Source of the DNA: Ditylenchus dipsaci | Lineage: Eukaryota; Nematoda; Chromadorea; Rhabditida; Anguinidae | Length of the DNA: 64,000 nucleotides | Reading direction: 5' to 3' | Assembly: GCA_004194705.1 (NCBI GenBank) | Contig: SADC01000173.1 | Coordinates: 45,371-109,370 of the forward strand | Shown: positions 33,590 through 46,263 of the stretch, in pieces | Numbering within the stretch: position 1 is the stretch's first letter | Layout: each line of letters opens with the position of its first letter | Position numbers and translations under genes: made by a program | Notes under the pieces: model-generated | Database searches by the model: none | What the model was told of the DNA's origin: nothing | The model's input: only the letters and a program-made list of their open reading frames with translations

Positions 33590-35540
33590 ATATCCACAAC
33601 GATGAACAGCATCAACAACAACAACAACAAACAGACAAATAGGAGTGGCCGGCGTCGCCGCCGCAAAAGCAGGGTTAGTGCAGTGGGGTGGGTTGGTAAA
33701 GCATATATCGATTAGGAGTAGTAGAAGTAAGCAGCTCTAGGCCGGAATAATTATTGAAATCGAAAACCCATGGAGAGCGCTAGCCAGCCAGCAGTTCTCC
33801 AACAAAACAACACCAGCAGACAACCAAAATCGAGAAAAGGAGCCTCCTCCTTGTAAACCAAGAAGAAAATTGAGGAGGAGGAGGCTGGTAGTAGGAGGAG
33901 GAGGCTGGTAGGTAGCACACACACACAAGTGGCACACACTCCCTTCTTTTATTGGAGGAGCAAACTGGGGGGAGAGAAACGGCTCAGCAAACAGGCGCAC
34001 CACATCCTTGGCTTAGGAGCAGAGAGCAGCAGCTGCGTCCAACCAGCTATTCCAGGATTATTGGGAGTGGTCGCAGCCAGCCATCGAAGAAAACACACCA
34101 CCACTCCCTGGAATAGATAGATTGGCTGGCTGTGCTCAAGTCACTCATTTGCTGTCTAGGCAGACACACTGACTGGCAGCTGCTGGGAGACGCACGCTTG
34201 GGCCAGGCCAAAAATAGATTGTTGTGGTTGGCTGCCTGGCCGGCCAAAGGCTTTCCTGACTGCTTTGTTGGAGTGTTGTTGTGTCTAGCTTGTGTGTGTG
34301 TATCCTGTTAAAAGGGTCTGTTAGCAGGCTAGCTGTTCGTCATGGCTTAATCACTGAATGCTGAAGGACTTGAGTGGTGATTGAATGCGAGGGAAAGACA
34401 AAAAGTTTTGCTTTTAGTGCCGAAAAAAACAGATTACCATAGAGTTACAAGTTTAGTGATAGGAATGATAGATATCCAGTGGCACAATTTCAATTTACGT
34501 AAGATCGGCCCCTTGAAAGATCAAATTTATACCAATAAAAGGAGAGAAACATAGAGTTTTTGTTTTCAGTGCCAAAAAGCAAACAAATAAACATAGAGTT
34601 CCAGTTCAGTGACAATAATAATAGATACCTAATAGCTCAATCATAGGCATACCCAGGGCGCCTAGCCGGGCTATAGCTCCACCCCCCCCCCACCAGAACT
34701 TTTTTAGCCTTTTTTTAGTTTTTTTCGGCCTTATTCAGCTTTTCTGCCAAATTAGCCCCGCCCTGCCCCTTCAGGATTTTCAGCCTATTTAGACCCCCCC
34801 CGCCCATCAGAAAATCCTGGGTACGCCTATGGGCTTAATATAAGTTCGCATAAAAACTTCTTCAAAAAGGAAAGTAGGTATACGAAAAATCTTAAATTAG
34901 CGCCTGTTAGATGGATAGTTCAACATTTTATAAATAAAAGCTCAACATTTTAAAAGAAAGGACATTTGGTCAAGAAGTGCCATTTTATCCAGTGCTTACT
35001 GGGGTTTGAGTACCAAATATAAAGATTTTGACGTGACATCTCGAAAATTCTGAAGTTTTAGGGTCTCAGATAAAGGACAAATCTTTAAATAAAGGACGTT
35101 TCGGAGCTCTGAGTAAACGAAAAAAAATATCCAGTGGCGCGATGTGCATCCGAAATTTCAGATTCTTTCGAAAACATCTGTAGTCGAATCCTTTCATGAC
35201 AGTTGCCTGTGTTTTTCACCGATCTACTGCAGCAAAAGGAAAATAAGATGGCTGGCCACTGATTGATCCATCCGCTAGCTGACTTGTTGATTTTTGCTTG
35301 TTGCTGCTGTTTTTGAGAAACCCAGACCTGAAAAAAAAGATTGATAGAAGAGTAAAGAGATGGGTGATAGGCATACACAATCAGCATGATGACAGTTGAG
35401 ATGTGAGAAATTGAACTTATTGAAAATTATCCACGATGAAAAGGCAAAGACCAAAACAGACTATAGAGCACAAATAAGAGATAAATAAGAGTTTAAATTT
35501 TGAATGAAAAATAAATAACAGTTTTTTTTTATTTAAAAAT
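33590..35540. other. No gene seen; low-complexity region upstream of G-alpha-s
   Basis: Contains CAACAACAACAA (33613), GAGGAGGAGG runs (33870-33910), CACACACACA (33917), a GTGTGTGTGT run (34290) and poly-C runs (34680). It could include promoter or 5' leader sequence of the minus-strand G-alpha-s gene; nothing specific is visible. Confidence 0.35.
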
Positions 35541-35551
35541 CCACTGAAGAG

Positions 35552-35702
35552 CAGTGGTGTAATGGCGCCGGGTGCCTCACCGGCACCCGGTGTCGGTGCG
35601 AAAAAATTGGGGGTCATTGCCGGTGCGGGTGCCAGTGCGGAAATTTTTGGAAGCAGGTGCCGGTGCTGGTGCCGCTGCGGATGTTCCGAGTCTACATCAC
35701 TG
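35552..35702. mobile_element. Short hAT-like element, GGTGCCGGTGC word-filled
   Basis: Ends CAGTGGTGTA and TACATCACTG; perfect 8-bp duplication CTGAAGAG at 35544-35551 and 35703-35710. The interior is almost only GGTGCCGGTGC-type words. Confidence 0.85.
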
Positions 35703-35908
35703 CTGAAGAGGTAAATTTTCTATTTCATTAGATTGTGTTAAGTCATAAAAGTACAGTATTAACAAAGATTTAGACATGGACTCAGGCATGTGCACACATG
35801 TCGACTTCACCAGACCGCCCCGCCCGTGATTTTTCGTGATCCTAAATAAAATTGCATTGCATTCAGGGTTTTGTAAATCAAATATTCAAAAATTTCGTAT
35901 ACGGTCGA

Positions 35909-36300
35909 ACCTCGATAAACGGACACTCCAAAAGTTCGTTCCCCAACTGGGTCCGACCCTTTTTAAAACCTCTTTTTGAATGTTTTTGTCAATTCTGTTT
36001 TGACATCGCAAGAATGCTTATTTTGCCGATTGTTTTTGAAAAAATTCTTTTTTCAAAAAAACGGACACCTATTTCAGAAATAGGTGTCCGTTTATCGAGG
36101 TTTTGATTTTTAGAGTGAAAAGTTTTTGGATTCTGAAAAATGATCGGCGAAATCAGAATCCTTACGATATTTGCGACCAGACTGTCAAAACATAATTGAC
36201 AAAAACATTCTAAAAGAGGTTTTAAAAAGGGTCGAACCCAGCTGGGGAACGAACTTTCGGGGGAGCCCGTTTATCGATTTGGGGTGCTCGTTTATACCGT
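35909..36300. repeat. Mariner-family inverted repeat, diverged
   Basis: CGAACCTCGATAAACGG at the left, GTTTATCGATTTGGG at the right, with inner GGTGTCCGTTTATCGAGG. Same GTTCGTTCCCC and CTGGGTCCGACCC words as the 32156-32584 copy. Confidence 0.55.
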
Positions 36301-36395
36301 TTACCGCTAACTTTTTAGAACACCTTTATTTAGGAAGCGGCCGGTTCCTTATGTGACCTTAAATACATATTAGACTGCATTCAGCAACCCTAATT

Positions 36396-36507
36396 CAGTG
36401 TTGTAAGTGGAACCGGCGCCGTGAGCTGTCGGTGCCGGTGCCAAACTGTTTTTTGGTCGATGCCGTGAGCTGCTGCCGGTGCCTTTATTCATAGATTTAC
36501 AATACTG
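36396..36507. mobile_element. Short hAT-like element, GTGCCGG word
   Basis: Ends CAGTGTTGTAAG and TTTACAATACTG, with 8-bp flanks CCCTAATT / CCTTAATT (7 of 8 match). Interior words GTGCCGGTGCC and GTGAGCTG. Confidence 0.75.
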
Positions 36508-37489
36508 CCTTAATTACATTGAAAACGACAAAAATTTGTTTGCTACTTTGCATATTTTACATGGGTAAATAACAAAACAAGGACTCGCACCTGTTATTCT
36601 CCAAAGATTTTGTCTATTTTGTGATTTGCTCCAAAATATGCTGGGAAAACAAAGAAAACATACGGAAGTTAATTTAAATGACGTGAAAAATAACTTTAGG
36701 CATGACAATGTCGGAAAAATATCAAACAGTTAAACAAATAAGACATTTAAAAACCAACCTGGGGGGGGGGGGTGGTGCTAGCTGGGTAAAACTGCGACTC
36801 GCTACAAATTGTGACTCGCTACAGAATTGAAATTTTTAATTTTTGGCTGTTTTTTTTGTATGTTCTTTTAACTTTTTTTAACTTAGGCCTTAGGCTTAGG
36901 CACGAGTAGGCCAGCGCAAACGTGTGTCCCAGACTGAGCCCCAAAACGCGCCAATTTGAAAAACTGTAGCGAGTCACAATTGTAGCGAGTCGAATGTCAG
37001 TCAGCTAGCTGGGCTATAGCCCCCCCCCCCGTCAGGATTTTTTTAGCCTTTTTTTTTGTTTTTCACAGCTTTATTTGATTTTTCGGCCAGTTTAGCCCCC
37101 CCCGTCAGAAAATCCTGGGTACGCCTATGATCACGAGTTCAACCCTACCTTGCACACCTTCAATTTTTTGAAAATTTATTATTATTATTAGCCCACACGG
37201 CGTGTCAAACACGTCGAAAGGCGAAATCGAGGTTGGCGTTCAGTCATTCAGCATTTTTAATAGGCTCAAATTGTTTTGCCCCGTCAAATTGTTCTTTTAG
37301 CCCGCTTAGTTTTATTTTCATCCTAAAAAATTTTCAATTATTGTTTAAGTTTTTATACCAGCGTGTAGCCATAGTTTCACCGGCGCCCCTGGCGTCGGCG
37401 CTAGTTCGGCGCCGCACAAATTTTAGCCTGTAGAGAGCGCTGTCGCCGACGCCCAAAAATTCTTAAGGTCAGCGCCGACGCCCAAAATA

Positions 37490-37967
37490 CCGTGTTTCCT
37501 GTAATAGAAAGGCCCCCTCTAATTGGGTGGCCCTGTAGTCATTCTGCACAACGCTTGTCAGTTTTTTAATTATGTTAGCAAGACATCAAAAACATTCTTG
37601 ATCTTATTTTATGCCTATTAAATTGTTGGAGCAATTCCAGAACGCCTACCTTGGCAGTTTGATTTGGTCCTACAGAATTATTTTCTTTCAAAATTTTTTA
37701 TTTTTTCGAGCTTTTATTGTTTTTTTGATCAAAATTTACAATTTCGTATAAAAAAGCGGCAATAACCCAGGAAAAAGCAAAAAATATATATATAAAAATT
37801 AGCTTAGAGGACTAAGGTAAAATGGTGTAGCGGTGTTCCATAATTAAACCAATTTGTTCTTGTTGATATTGTCCAAGGTGCCCAAATATAAGCGGCCTCG
37901 TAATAAGGTGACCCCTTGAGGAAATCGAAAAATAAGCCGGCCGGTCGCCAAATTGCAGGAAATACGG
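37490..37967. mobile_element. CCGTATTTCC-family long element, GGCC subtype
   Basis: TA-flanked; CCGTGTTTCCTGTAATAGAA at the left and GCAGGAAATACGG at the right. 478 bp, the longest family member here, non-coding. Confidence 0.65.
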
Positions 37968-38906
37968 TATATTAAATACAATCCATTCTTGATTTAAGGA
38001 CAGGCTTTTTCAAAATTCCTGTCCTTAAATCGAGTTTTTTATTTTTAGAAGACAAAATTTTGAATTTCTGAAAAACAATCGGCAAAAACGGAATCTTTAC
38101 GATATTCGGGACCACACTGTCAAACAGAACTGGCAAAAAATTTAAAAAATCGGGCTAAAAAAGTGTCGAAAGAGTATTTTTCTCTAAGTCAACTTTTTTC
38201 ATTTTTCACCTATTTCACACCTTTTCACCGGCAATACTAAGTGTATTTGGCAGTTTCATGGCCAAAGACTAGCACACTCCACATTGCAATGTATTGGGTC
38301 GAAAAAAAAAGCGAAAAAAACGCATACTGGCCATTCAATGAGACCAAACTCCAATTAACGAGTGAAAAACAAGTGGTTCCCTCGTAAGTGGATCTATCAT
38401 CTTTCAAAAGCAACCGAAAATTCCCTCGTAGTAGTAATCCTCCACTACAATAGCCAGATCGTAAACATTTTGTAGGCATATTATTAGTTCACAAACAGGC
38501 CAAACAAAAAACCGCGAATTCAAAAAAAGCACTAATCTAATCAATGTCCTGCTCCAAATGCCAATCAAATCAAGATAACCTGAGATAACCAGGAGCCATC
38601 CGGTTGAACCATTCAATCTCATTTATTCATAGGGCAGTAGCTGCTGCTGCTAAATCGATTGGTTAGCTGCTGCTCCAGCTATTGCTGCTCATCCAAACAA
38701 ACCCCTGCTTTATCACCCTAAAACCCAATTTAATTAATATATTTGTCTTGAGCGGAATGTTTTTTGAATGCCTTGGAATGGACCATGCAAAGATGGCCCC
38801 ATTTGCCAACCTTGTATTCCCATTTCCACACAGCCCATATTTTATTTCTCTTGTTGTTGTTAGCTGCGTGGAATTGAGTTGGAAAATTGATTTGCTGTAT
38901 TTTTAG

Positions 38907-41900
38907 AGCATTTCATTTGAATATTTTGGCGAGCTGGACCCCAATAATACAACTGCCTTCTATCTTGATCCACAGGTAAATTTGGATTTTCGGAATGTTT
39001 TTCTCTTAATTTTTATACAATCGATCCCGATAAGACGGCATTTTCTGAACTTTGACTCTCGGCCGAGTCCTCCAATATTTACCTCAATTTTCAAAGTCTT
39101 TTGCCAAACATTATCCGAAATAGACTGCTTGGAAATTTTTTCAAAACCAGACGAGCTCTAAAAATTAAGGTGAAAAATGGTCGGACCTGGCTGGGGATTT
39201 TACCGTATAAGTTCTAATAATTTCCGCCCCTGTAAGTCGTTTTTGGAATTGTGTTTTTGACCCACTTTTTGAAAACTGCTTACAGATAAGTTACCACCCA
39301 TTTGGTAGCTCATCTGACTAGCTACAAATTGGGTGGTAAGTTGCCTGGGAGAAGTCTTTGAAGGGCATGCTCACCTGTTTAAATTTGTCCTCGCCAATTT
39401 AAATTTTTTTCTTCTCAAAAAACGGGTTTACAACATAATGCCAAGAACACGATTTCAAACGGAAGGGGACCCTATTGTACTGTAAATGGAGGAGGATTAA
39501 CTTTATTAGTTTTGGGAAACCTTTTATAACCTCATTTGAATATTCAGATGAAGAGACAAAACACTGACAATGAGCGCCCTCAAGGAGGCAACAAGCGTTA
39601 CCGCACTGACCCCTACAATGGTAATTATTTTTTAAATTTATCAGTGACAAATGATTTTAGTACCTGCAAAAATTTACATTTTTCCAAAATACAGAAATTT
39701 TAGCCTCATTTTAACAGTAAATTTGTCCAAAAAAATTCAAATTCGATTCTCAATGTTATCGTACAACATTATTTTGCCCCAGTTTTAGTACAAGCTGTGG
39801 TCAAAATAGCTTAATTTAAAACGACCATAACTTATTTTGCTTGGTTATGCTCTTAATTTTCAGAAGCTTTGGCTGATGGCAAGTTTGAGCTGCGTCTACT
39901 TATCGCAACTAAGGCGGCTGGAGCAGTGATTGGGAAAGGAGGCGAATACATTAAGTCGGTTCGCGAGAAGGTGCGTTTTTATACCCATTTTACTCCTTAA
40001 TCCAACCTGAATTTTTTATTTTGCTCCACTTAACCGATCCAAACCTTCAACCATACCAATTTAAAAATCCAACCAAACAAAAAAAACCCATATTCACATA
40101 CCCAGGTCGAGATCCACTCGTTTTGAAATTTTTAAAAAAATATACATAAATGTACTTACGTAAATAAATATACTTGCTTGCATGTTTTTTCGTACTTACC
40201 AGCAGCCGAAATTTCCTTGGGAATCTAAATTACGAAGTTGAATTTAAAAAAGATACTTGGTTGCCAAAATCTGACCTGAAATAATACTGCCAATACTTCA
40301 AATGACCATTATCCAACTGTAGGTCACATCTAGATAACCAATAATTTTTTTTATTTGTGATTCGGATTCCTAAGGAAATTTTAGCTACTAGAAAGCCCAC
40401 AAAAAAAATAATAGGCAAACGGGTGCTTTTTAAAGAAAACCCAAATTTAAAAAAAGTATTGCTAACTATCCAGTCTCAGGAGTCTAGGTGTACCTGCAGC
40501 CAACTTTTTCACTGTTTTCAAGATTTTGTATGCATGCTGTGTAGAGCAGATTCATAGATATCGATTGATATATAAACTTGGCGAGCTCAACAAAATACCT
40601 TCCGAAAAATCTTGTCCCAAAAAAGACCTGGTGCAGCTCCACCTGGGTATGTGATCCAAGGGTTCAAATACAATCCACTAAACTTAATTTGAATAAGAAT
40701 TAGCCCTTTGAGGGTATTTGGCCTTATATTAATGACCATTCTCCTTGTTTCCAGTTCTCTGCCCTAGTGGTCGTGCCGGATAAGTCCACCCCTGAAAGTT
40801 AAGTACTCAATTACCTACTCACCTACCTACTGCCAATCTGGAACCTGTTGTTGCCCAAATGGCCAATCCTGTCCAGCCCAATTTAATTGAATAACCAAAG
40901 GCCTAATTATAATAATAATAGCAAAGTCTAAAAGAGAGGACAACCATTTACCAATATTTATGTTATTGTTGTTGTCTGGGGGACTAATGCCGGCTGGTTC
41001 AGTAATACCATTTGTAACACACCCAGATGGATTATATGGAAGACTTTTCATTGTATCCTATATATTTTAGGGTGCTGACCATGCTTTGCAAACAGGAAGA
41101 CGTCAAAGACTGCTTCAAAGAGATTCTCCACAAGTTGGCTGAGGTAGGGGTGGGTACCTTTTTTGGATGGTTTCTTCGGCTGGTAATGTTGGGGCTTTTT
41201 TAATCGTAATATCATGGTTTTTATGGTTGCAATTTATCCGACGCTTTTTTTGCCTCTGGTTGTGAAAAGCATAAGTATTCATCATATTCCAAATTATATT
41301 ACCTTCTTTGAGTAACCAGCATTGAGTGTCGTGGATGGAGTAGTGGGCTAAAATCTCCCTTTTTATGGTTCTTTTATTAACCCTATCGGGTTCGTTTCCC
41401 TTTCATGCATACCAATTTATTTTCTGATCAAATTTTTGCATCTTGGCTGCACTTTGTTACCTGGTGTCCTCCCAAAAACTTTTTTGACTATTATTTTGAG
41501 CTTTTCCTCAATATATAGACTAGAAAATGTTAAATTATATTTAGCCTAAACGTCCCCTCCCCGTCTAATTCGAAACCTTCTTTAGTATTATGTTTCAGAC
41601 CCATTTTTGCAAGCTTCGCTAGACACAAGCTACAAATTCATAGGTAACTTGACTGCGAGTGTAAAATGAGAAAATTGTCAAAGCACTTTTTTTCAATCAA
41701 GACAAAGGGTAATTATTAGTGTCTACTCACAGTTGCTCTATGATCACAGCCCAATCGTGTGTTTCTGACCTATATTTCACGCATGACTCCTAACCATGTT
41801 TTATGCCGAAATGTATCCAACATTTATCACATTTTTGTGATTTATGCGTAAAATATAGATGAAAAATGAGAAACCAAAAAAAAATTCGGTGTAATTTCAA

Positions 41901-44030
41901 CTGGCCCTGTATGATACTATGACGTCAATTATAAGTTAACTACAAAAAAGCCTCAACATTTGCCGAAGCTGTATTGTCTGACCCCTAACCATTACGCATT
42001 CTACTGATAAAAAGTTTCTACTTTGCAGGAGCAGAAGCGAGGCGATCTGGACATTCGCATTCTTGTACACCAAAGCCATGCTGGAGCTATCATTGGACGA
42101 GGAGGCACTAAGATCAAGGAATTGCGGGAGCAGACTTCCAGCAACATCAAGGTTTGTTCCTATATTCTTACAATTATCCTAATCTAAATTTCTATTGTAG
42201 GTGTTCCAAGAATGTTGCCCTCAATCCACTGACCGTGTAGTCTCCCTGACCAGCACTCAAGACAAACTTCCTGACGGTAAATATTTTGTTGGTAGATGTT
42301 TATGTCACTTTACTTATCCATGTTCTTGTTTTAGCCATTGGAGTGATGATGGAGTTCATGAAAGATGTGAGTCAATCAAAATATATCTTTTAAAATCGAT
42401 TTTCGATGAGAGTTATGCTGGGTGTAGAGGCACTGAGTGGTACTTTTTCTGGGTTTTTCTATAAGTACATAATGTTAGCCAAAAATTGTACTCTCAACAT
42501 TTCCCAATATTTGGAATTTCCTCAGATATTCAAGTGGTGTAGCAGTACTGTAAGCCAGAACCGGCCTGGAATTTTTGTGACGTGAGGTGTGCCGTGGCTA
42601 GCCTGGATTTTAAACCAAAAAGCTTCCGGCCCGGACTAGCCACACTAAATTTGACCTCTGACAGTCTGCTTTAGTCTAGGAAGATTATAAAAATAACACC
42701 TGAAAATTCTGCCTAACTAATTGTTTCCTTCTTTTCAGATCCCCATCAAAGGAATTCAGAAGCAGTATGATGCCACCAACTACGATCCCCGAATGGCATT
42801 TGTCTATGGTGGTTTTGCTCCAGATGGTCCCGGTGGTCGAGGTCCTGGAGGTCCGCCAAGAGGACCTCCTCGCGGACATGGTGGACCTCCAATGGGTGGT
42901 CCAGGAGGTGGTCCTTATGATCAGTACAACCGTGGAGGACCGCCTGGTGGTGGCTATGGTGGCGGTTACGGTGGTGGTCGAGGAGGTGGACCCATGCATG
43001 GTCCTCCAATGGGTGGCGGCATGGGTGGTCCTCCTGGCGGTGGCTACATGGACGGTCCAGGTGTTACTTCCACTCAGGTGGGCAGTTTTTTTATTTGTCG
43101 TGGAAGGATGGCAAACGAAATACATGCTGATTTTAAGTCAGTCTAATTATTGATTACGTACTCATTTGGCGTTGAAATTTTTGTGGTCTCAGGTTCGACC
43201 CCTGCTAAAACCTTTCCTTTTTACATTAATTTCGAGTAACTAAATTTACCCACTGAACTATTTGATAATTTGTGTATTGCAGGTGACCATTCCAAACGAG
43301 CTGGGAGGCACAATCATTGGCAAGGGCGGAGACCGAATTAACCGAATTCGCCAGGAGTCAGGCGCCAGAATCGATGTGGGCACAGCCTATGGCAATGAGG
43401 AGAGAATCATCACGATCACTGGCAACCCACACCAGATCCAGTCGGCTCAGTTCTTGTTGCAGCAAAGGCAAGCATTTTGGTGTCGAGACATAAATTTGCA
43501 AAAAAAATTTTTACAAAAGTAGTTCAATAGCACTGAGGTATATGTAAACGGCGGCCCACTGAATTCTAATTGATTTCAAACAGACCACAGTCTCGAAATT
43601 TGTTTTTTAGGTTGACTTTCTATGGGCCCAGTATGGAAAAAATAATAATTTTAGGCTTAAGGGAAGTCGACCTGCTAAAATAAATTTCGAGATCATTTCA
43701 GTAAAAAGTTTTGGCACCTCGAGCTCGACCGAATTTCCTGGTCGACTCTTGTTTTAGGCTTTAATTCTTACATTTATTCCATCTCTTTTTTTATAATGTT
43801 TTTCGAAATTTTTCTTTTTTTCTCGTTGGAAACTTGTCATGCCGTAAAAAGTAGCGAAAACTTTGGTTTCACTAAAAATAAAATAAAAAATAAATGTGCA
43901 TGCAGGCAGTGGGAATCGAACCCGCAGTGGTTTTGTAACCACCAAATATACAAACAATGTTTACTAACGTTTTTATTTCAGTGTGCGAACCTCGGAGGCT
44001 GGTAGACGTTATCTGCAAGAGCAGCGCTGA
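38907..44030 (+). CDS. HNRNPK: hnRNP K-like RNA-binding protein with three KH domains
   Basis: Coding exons: 39548-39620 (in-frame ATG at 39548), 39864-39970, 40755-40797, 41071-41143, 42029-42151, 42201-42276, 42335-42366, 42739-43077, 43283-43467, 43982-44030 (TGA). A further exon 38907-38975 joins in frame (ends [10 protein letters not shown]) and may be coding or leader. KH1: [21 protein letters not shown]2: [19 protein letters not shown] then [16 protein letters not shown]3: [16 protein letters not shown] and [15 protein letters not shown]. Between KH2 and KH3 lies a Gly/Pro/Arg-rich linker ([18 protein letters not shown]) as in hnRNP K. Such proteins bind C-rich single-stranded RNA/DNA in mRNA processing, stability and transcription, mostly in the nucleus. 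The last intron has a GC donor (AAAG|GCAAGC). The 40797/41071 junction is one base short of frame. Ortholog of nematode hrpk-1 if the host is a nematode. Confidence 0.94.
43880..43981 (-). repeat. tRNA-like fragment in the last hnRNP K intron
   Basis: On the minus strand, GCGGGTTCGATTCCCACTGC (T-arm with box B) is followed by CTGCATGCAC. It ends within tens of bases of the last exon's acceptor. A similar fragment lies at 24893-24930. Confidence 0.5.
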
Positions 44031-45737
44031 GGAACACGCCATGTCCACAGAAGCCCTTGCTGTTTCCATCCCCTTTCCTGTTGCTACTAATGCTATTGTT
44101 GATGATGATATTCTATTTTGTGGAACTCCAGTATCAACTATTTTCTTTCTTTTCATTTGTCCACTACCCCCTGTCAACAATGTGAATTGTGTTTGGTTTG
44201 CATAAACTGGGTTATTTAACTTATTTGTATTTTGCACACCATACATCTGCAAACAAAACAGGCAACAAAAATGAGTTTTGGTCAGTGAATAACCTAACCA
44301 CACAATTTTTTTCGGGTATTTCAAATAAAATGAACAAATCTGATATTGAGAAACCAGAATGACTCAAGTACCAACGCCACGCTTTTTGAAAATAGAACTT
44401 TTTTCATTTGATGACCGGTCATCCAATTATCGTATTTTCAAAAATTTTGACTAAAATTTTTCTTTGTATGCAAAAGCTTGACTCATAGGCTCCACTCAAT
44501 GGGAGAATATATACTACCTTGGCCAAGAACCGCAAAGCTTCGCCAAGAACCATGGCCAAGCTTGGTTACCAATACATGGCCAAGTCTTGGCCAACACTTG
44601 GCCAAGCTTGGCCAAGTTTAATTTACTGAAAGTGTTGCCCAAGCTTGGTCACCAAGACTTTTATAAGAAAAAAAGCAAAAAAAAAATTATGGGGTATTTG
44701 TTAGGCTTAGGTTATTTATGACCCACGGTCGTCGGAATACAGTTGCAATAGCTACAGCAATAGTACATTTCAATAGTTCTGTCACACTAAAATTTATTTT
44801 CATTTTCACATTCAATGTCACAGCTTTTTAAAACTGCGAAAAAGGAGCAGTAAGTGACTTTTACTTGGATTTCATTGCACAGTGGGTAAAGCATCAGATT
44901 TTGTTGCACGAACACTATAAAAATAATTTTCGCTTAGGGTCGAGAGTTTAACCCTAACTCCAGACCCCTCGATTTTTCAATTTTTTTACATTTGAAATTC
45001 TCGTTGTCGGCAACGGCTATGGTCCTTAATTGTTTACAGCTAAACCCAAATTATGGATCCTCTGGGGTTGATGCCCATATGGGGGTTGTACGAGGTGGTT
45101 TCCTACACACCTTCAGGCTTACTGGCCATCTTATTACTGTTCTTCAAGAAAATTAATGTCTGCCACCACCAGGATTCGAACCTGCAACCTCAAAAATTTA
45201 GAGGTATTTCAGTATTTACTCTATTAATCCCCATGGGGGATTATTTTTCAACCACTGAAAAATTTAGAAATTGTAAATCAAGAATGGCCCTAACTCTGAA
45301 ACTATAGTCAAAAAAAGCAGGCTGGGGAGGGGGTTATTGGAGTAAATACAATAATTCAAAAAATTTGGGGATGGCTGCCTTTAGCAGCAAAAATAACACA
45401 TGTTTTTGAGCTTTTTTTGATCAGCTGAACGATTTTTTTCACTCGAGCATAAAAACACAACTATGTATTACTAAATTTTTTATATTATTTATCATTATTA
45501 TTATTTTCATTTATGCATAAGAGGTTTTCAACTTGGAACATATGCACTGAGGCCTGCAAGTGCCTGTTCTCCGCCTCACTGGTACTTTTGTGTTCTCGGA
45601 CTTCTCGCCGTAGTGCACAGTCACTAGGTTCTCTGCAAAAGGATGGAGTTGGTCTAATTACGGTTCTAGACAAAACAATAGGGACTTGGACACTTTTCGG
45701 CCAAAATTTTTTGCTGTACTTTTTTGGACAAGTATTA
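44031..45737. other. No gene seen; 3' flank of hnRNP K
   Basis: Includes the probable 3' UTR, a TTGGCCAAGCTTGG word tract at 44518-44665, a tRNA-like sequence at 44870-44975 (box A-like CACAGTGGGTAAAGC) and a diverged CCGTATTTCC-like element at about 45208-45352 (TCTATTAATCCCCATGGGG). Confidence 0.45.
44518..44665. repeat. TTGGCCAAG word tract
   Basis: About ten CTTGGCCAAG/AAGCTTGGCCAA words, repeatedly forming the palindromes TTGGCCAAGCTTGGCCAA. No target duplication identified. Confidence 0.6.
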
Positions 45738-46263
45738 AAGGGGGGGGGGGGGGTAAAAGCCATTTAGGTTTGAAAAAGTGGCTTCCGTGGCGCAGTGCGA
45801 AAGTGCTCGCGTTTTTGGCCAAAAATGGTGTTTTTTATGGTGTTGCAGGTTCAAACCCACGTAGGGGCAAACTACAGTCGAACCTCGTTATAAGATACAC
45901 CCAGGGACCGACCCAGCTGTATCTTATAACGAGGTGTATCTTATTAGGGGGGTAATTTGACGGGAGCTATTTAACTTGGGAAAGGACCAGGTGTATCTTA
46001 TAACGAGTGTATCTTATAACGATCTACTGTATTTTTTTTTGCTTTTTAGGCAGTTTAGAGGTAATTAGACTACGCCAGAATCGGGATCAGCAACCCAAAT
46101 TACCTCTTAAACTGCCCAAAAAGCCAAAAAATAGTGTGCCACTACGTGGGTTTGAACCTGCAACACCGAAAAAACACCATTTTGGCAAAAAACGCGAGCA
46201 CTTTCGCACTGCGCCATGAAAGCCACTTTTTCAAACCTAAATGGCTTTTACCCCCCCCCCCTT
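45738..46263. mobile_element. Facing-tRNA palindromic element, copy 3
   Basis: AAAAGCCATTTAGGTTTGAA, box A-like TGGCGCAGTGCGAAAGTG and box B GGTTCAAACCC on the left; all inverted on the right, ending in a C-run. Core CGCCAGAATCGGGATCAGC. A mariner-type MITE (45875-46029) is inserted just after the left tRNA-like unit. Confidence 0.75.
45875..46029. mobile_element. Mariner-type MITE nested in copy 3
   Basis: TA-flanked CAGTCGAACCTCGTTATAAG and CTTATAACGATCTACTG with repeated GTATCTTATAACGAG words. Confidence 0.75.

Noticed and set aside
42685..43125. Long minus-strand open frames opposite the hnRNP K linker
   Set aside because: They mirror the GGT/GGA-rich Gly codons of the plus-strand exon 42739-43077; the plus-strand frame has splice sites and KH context.
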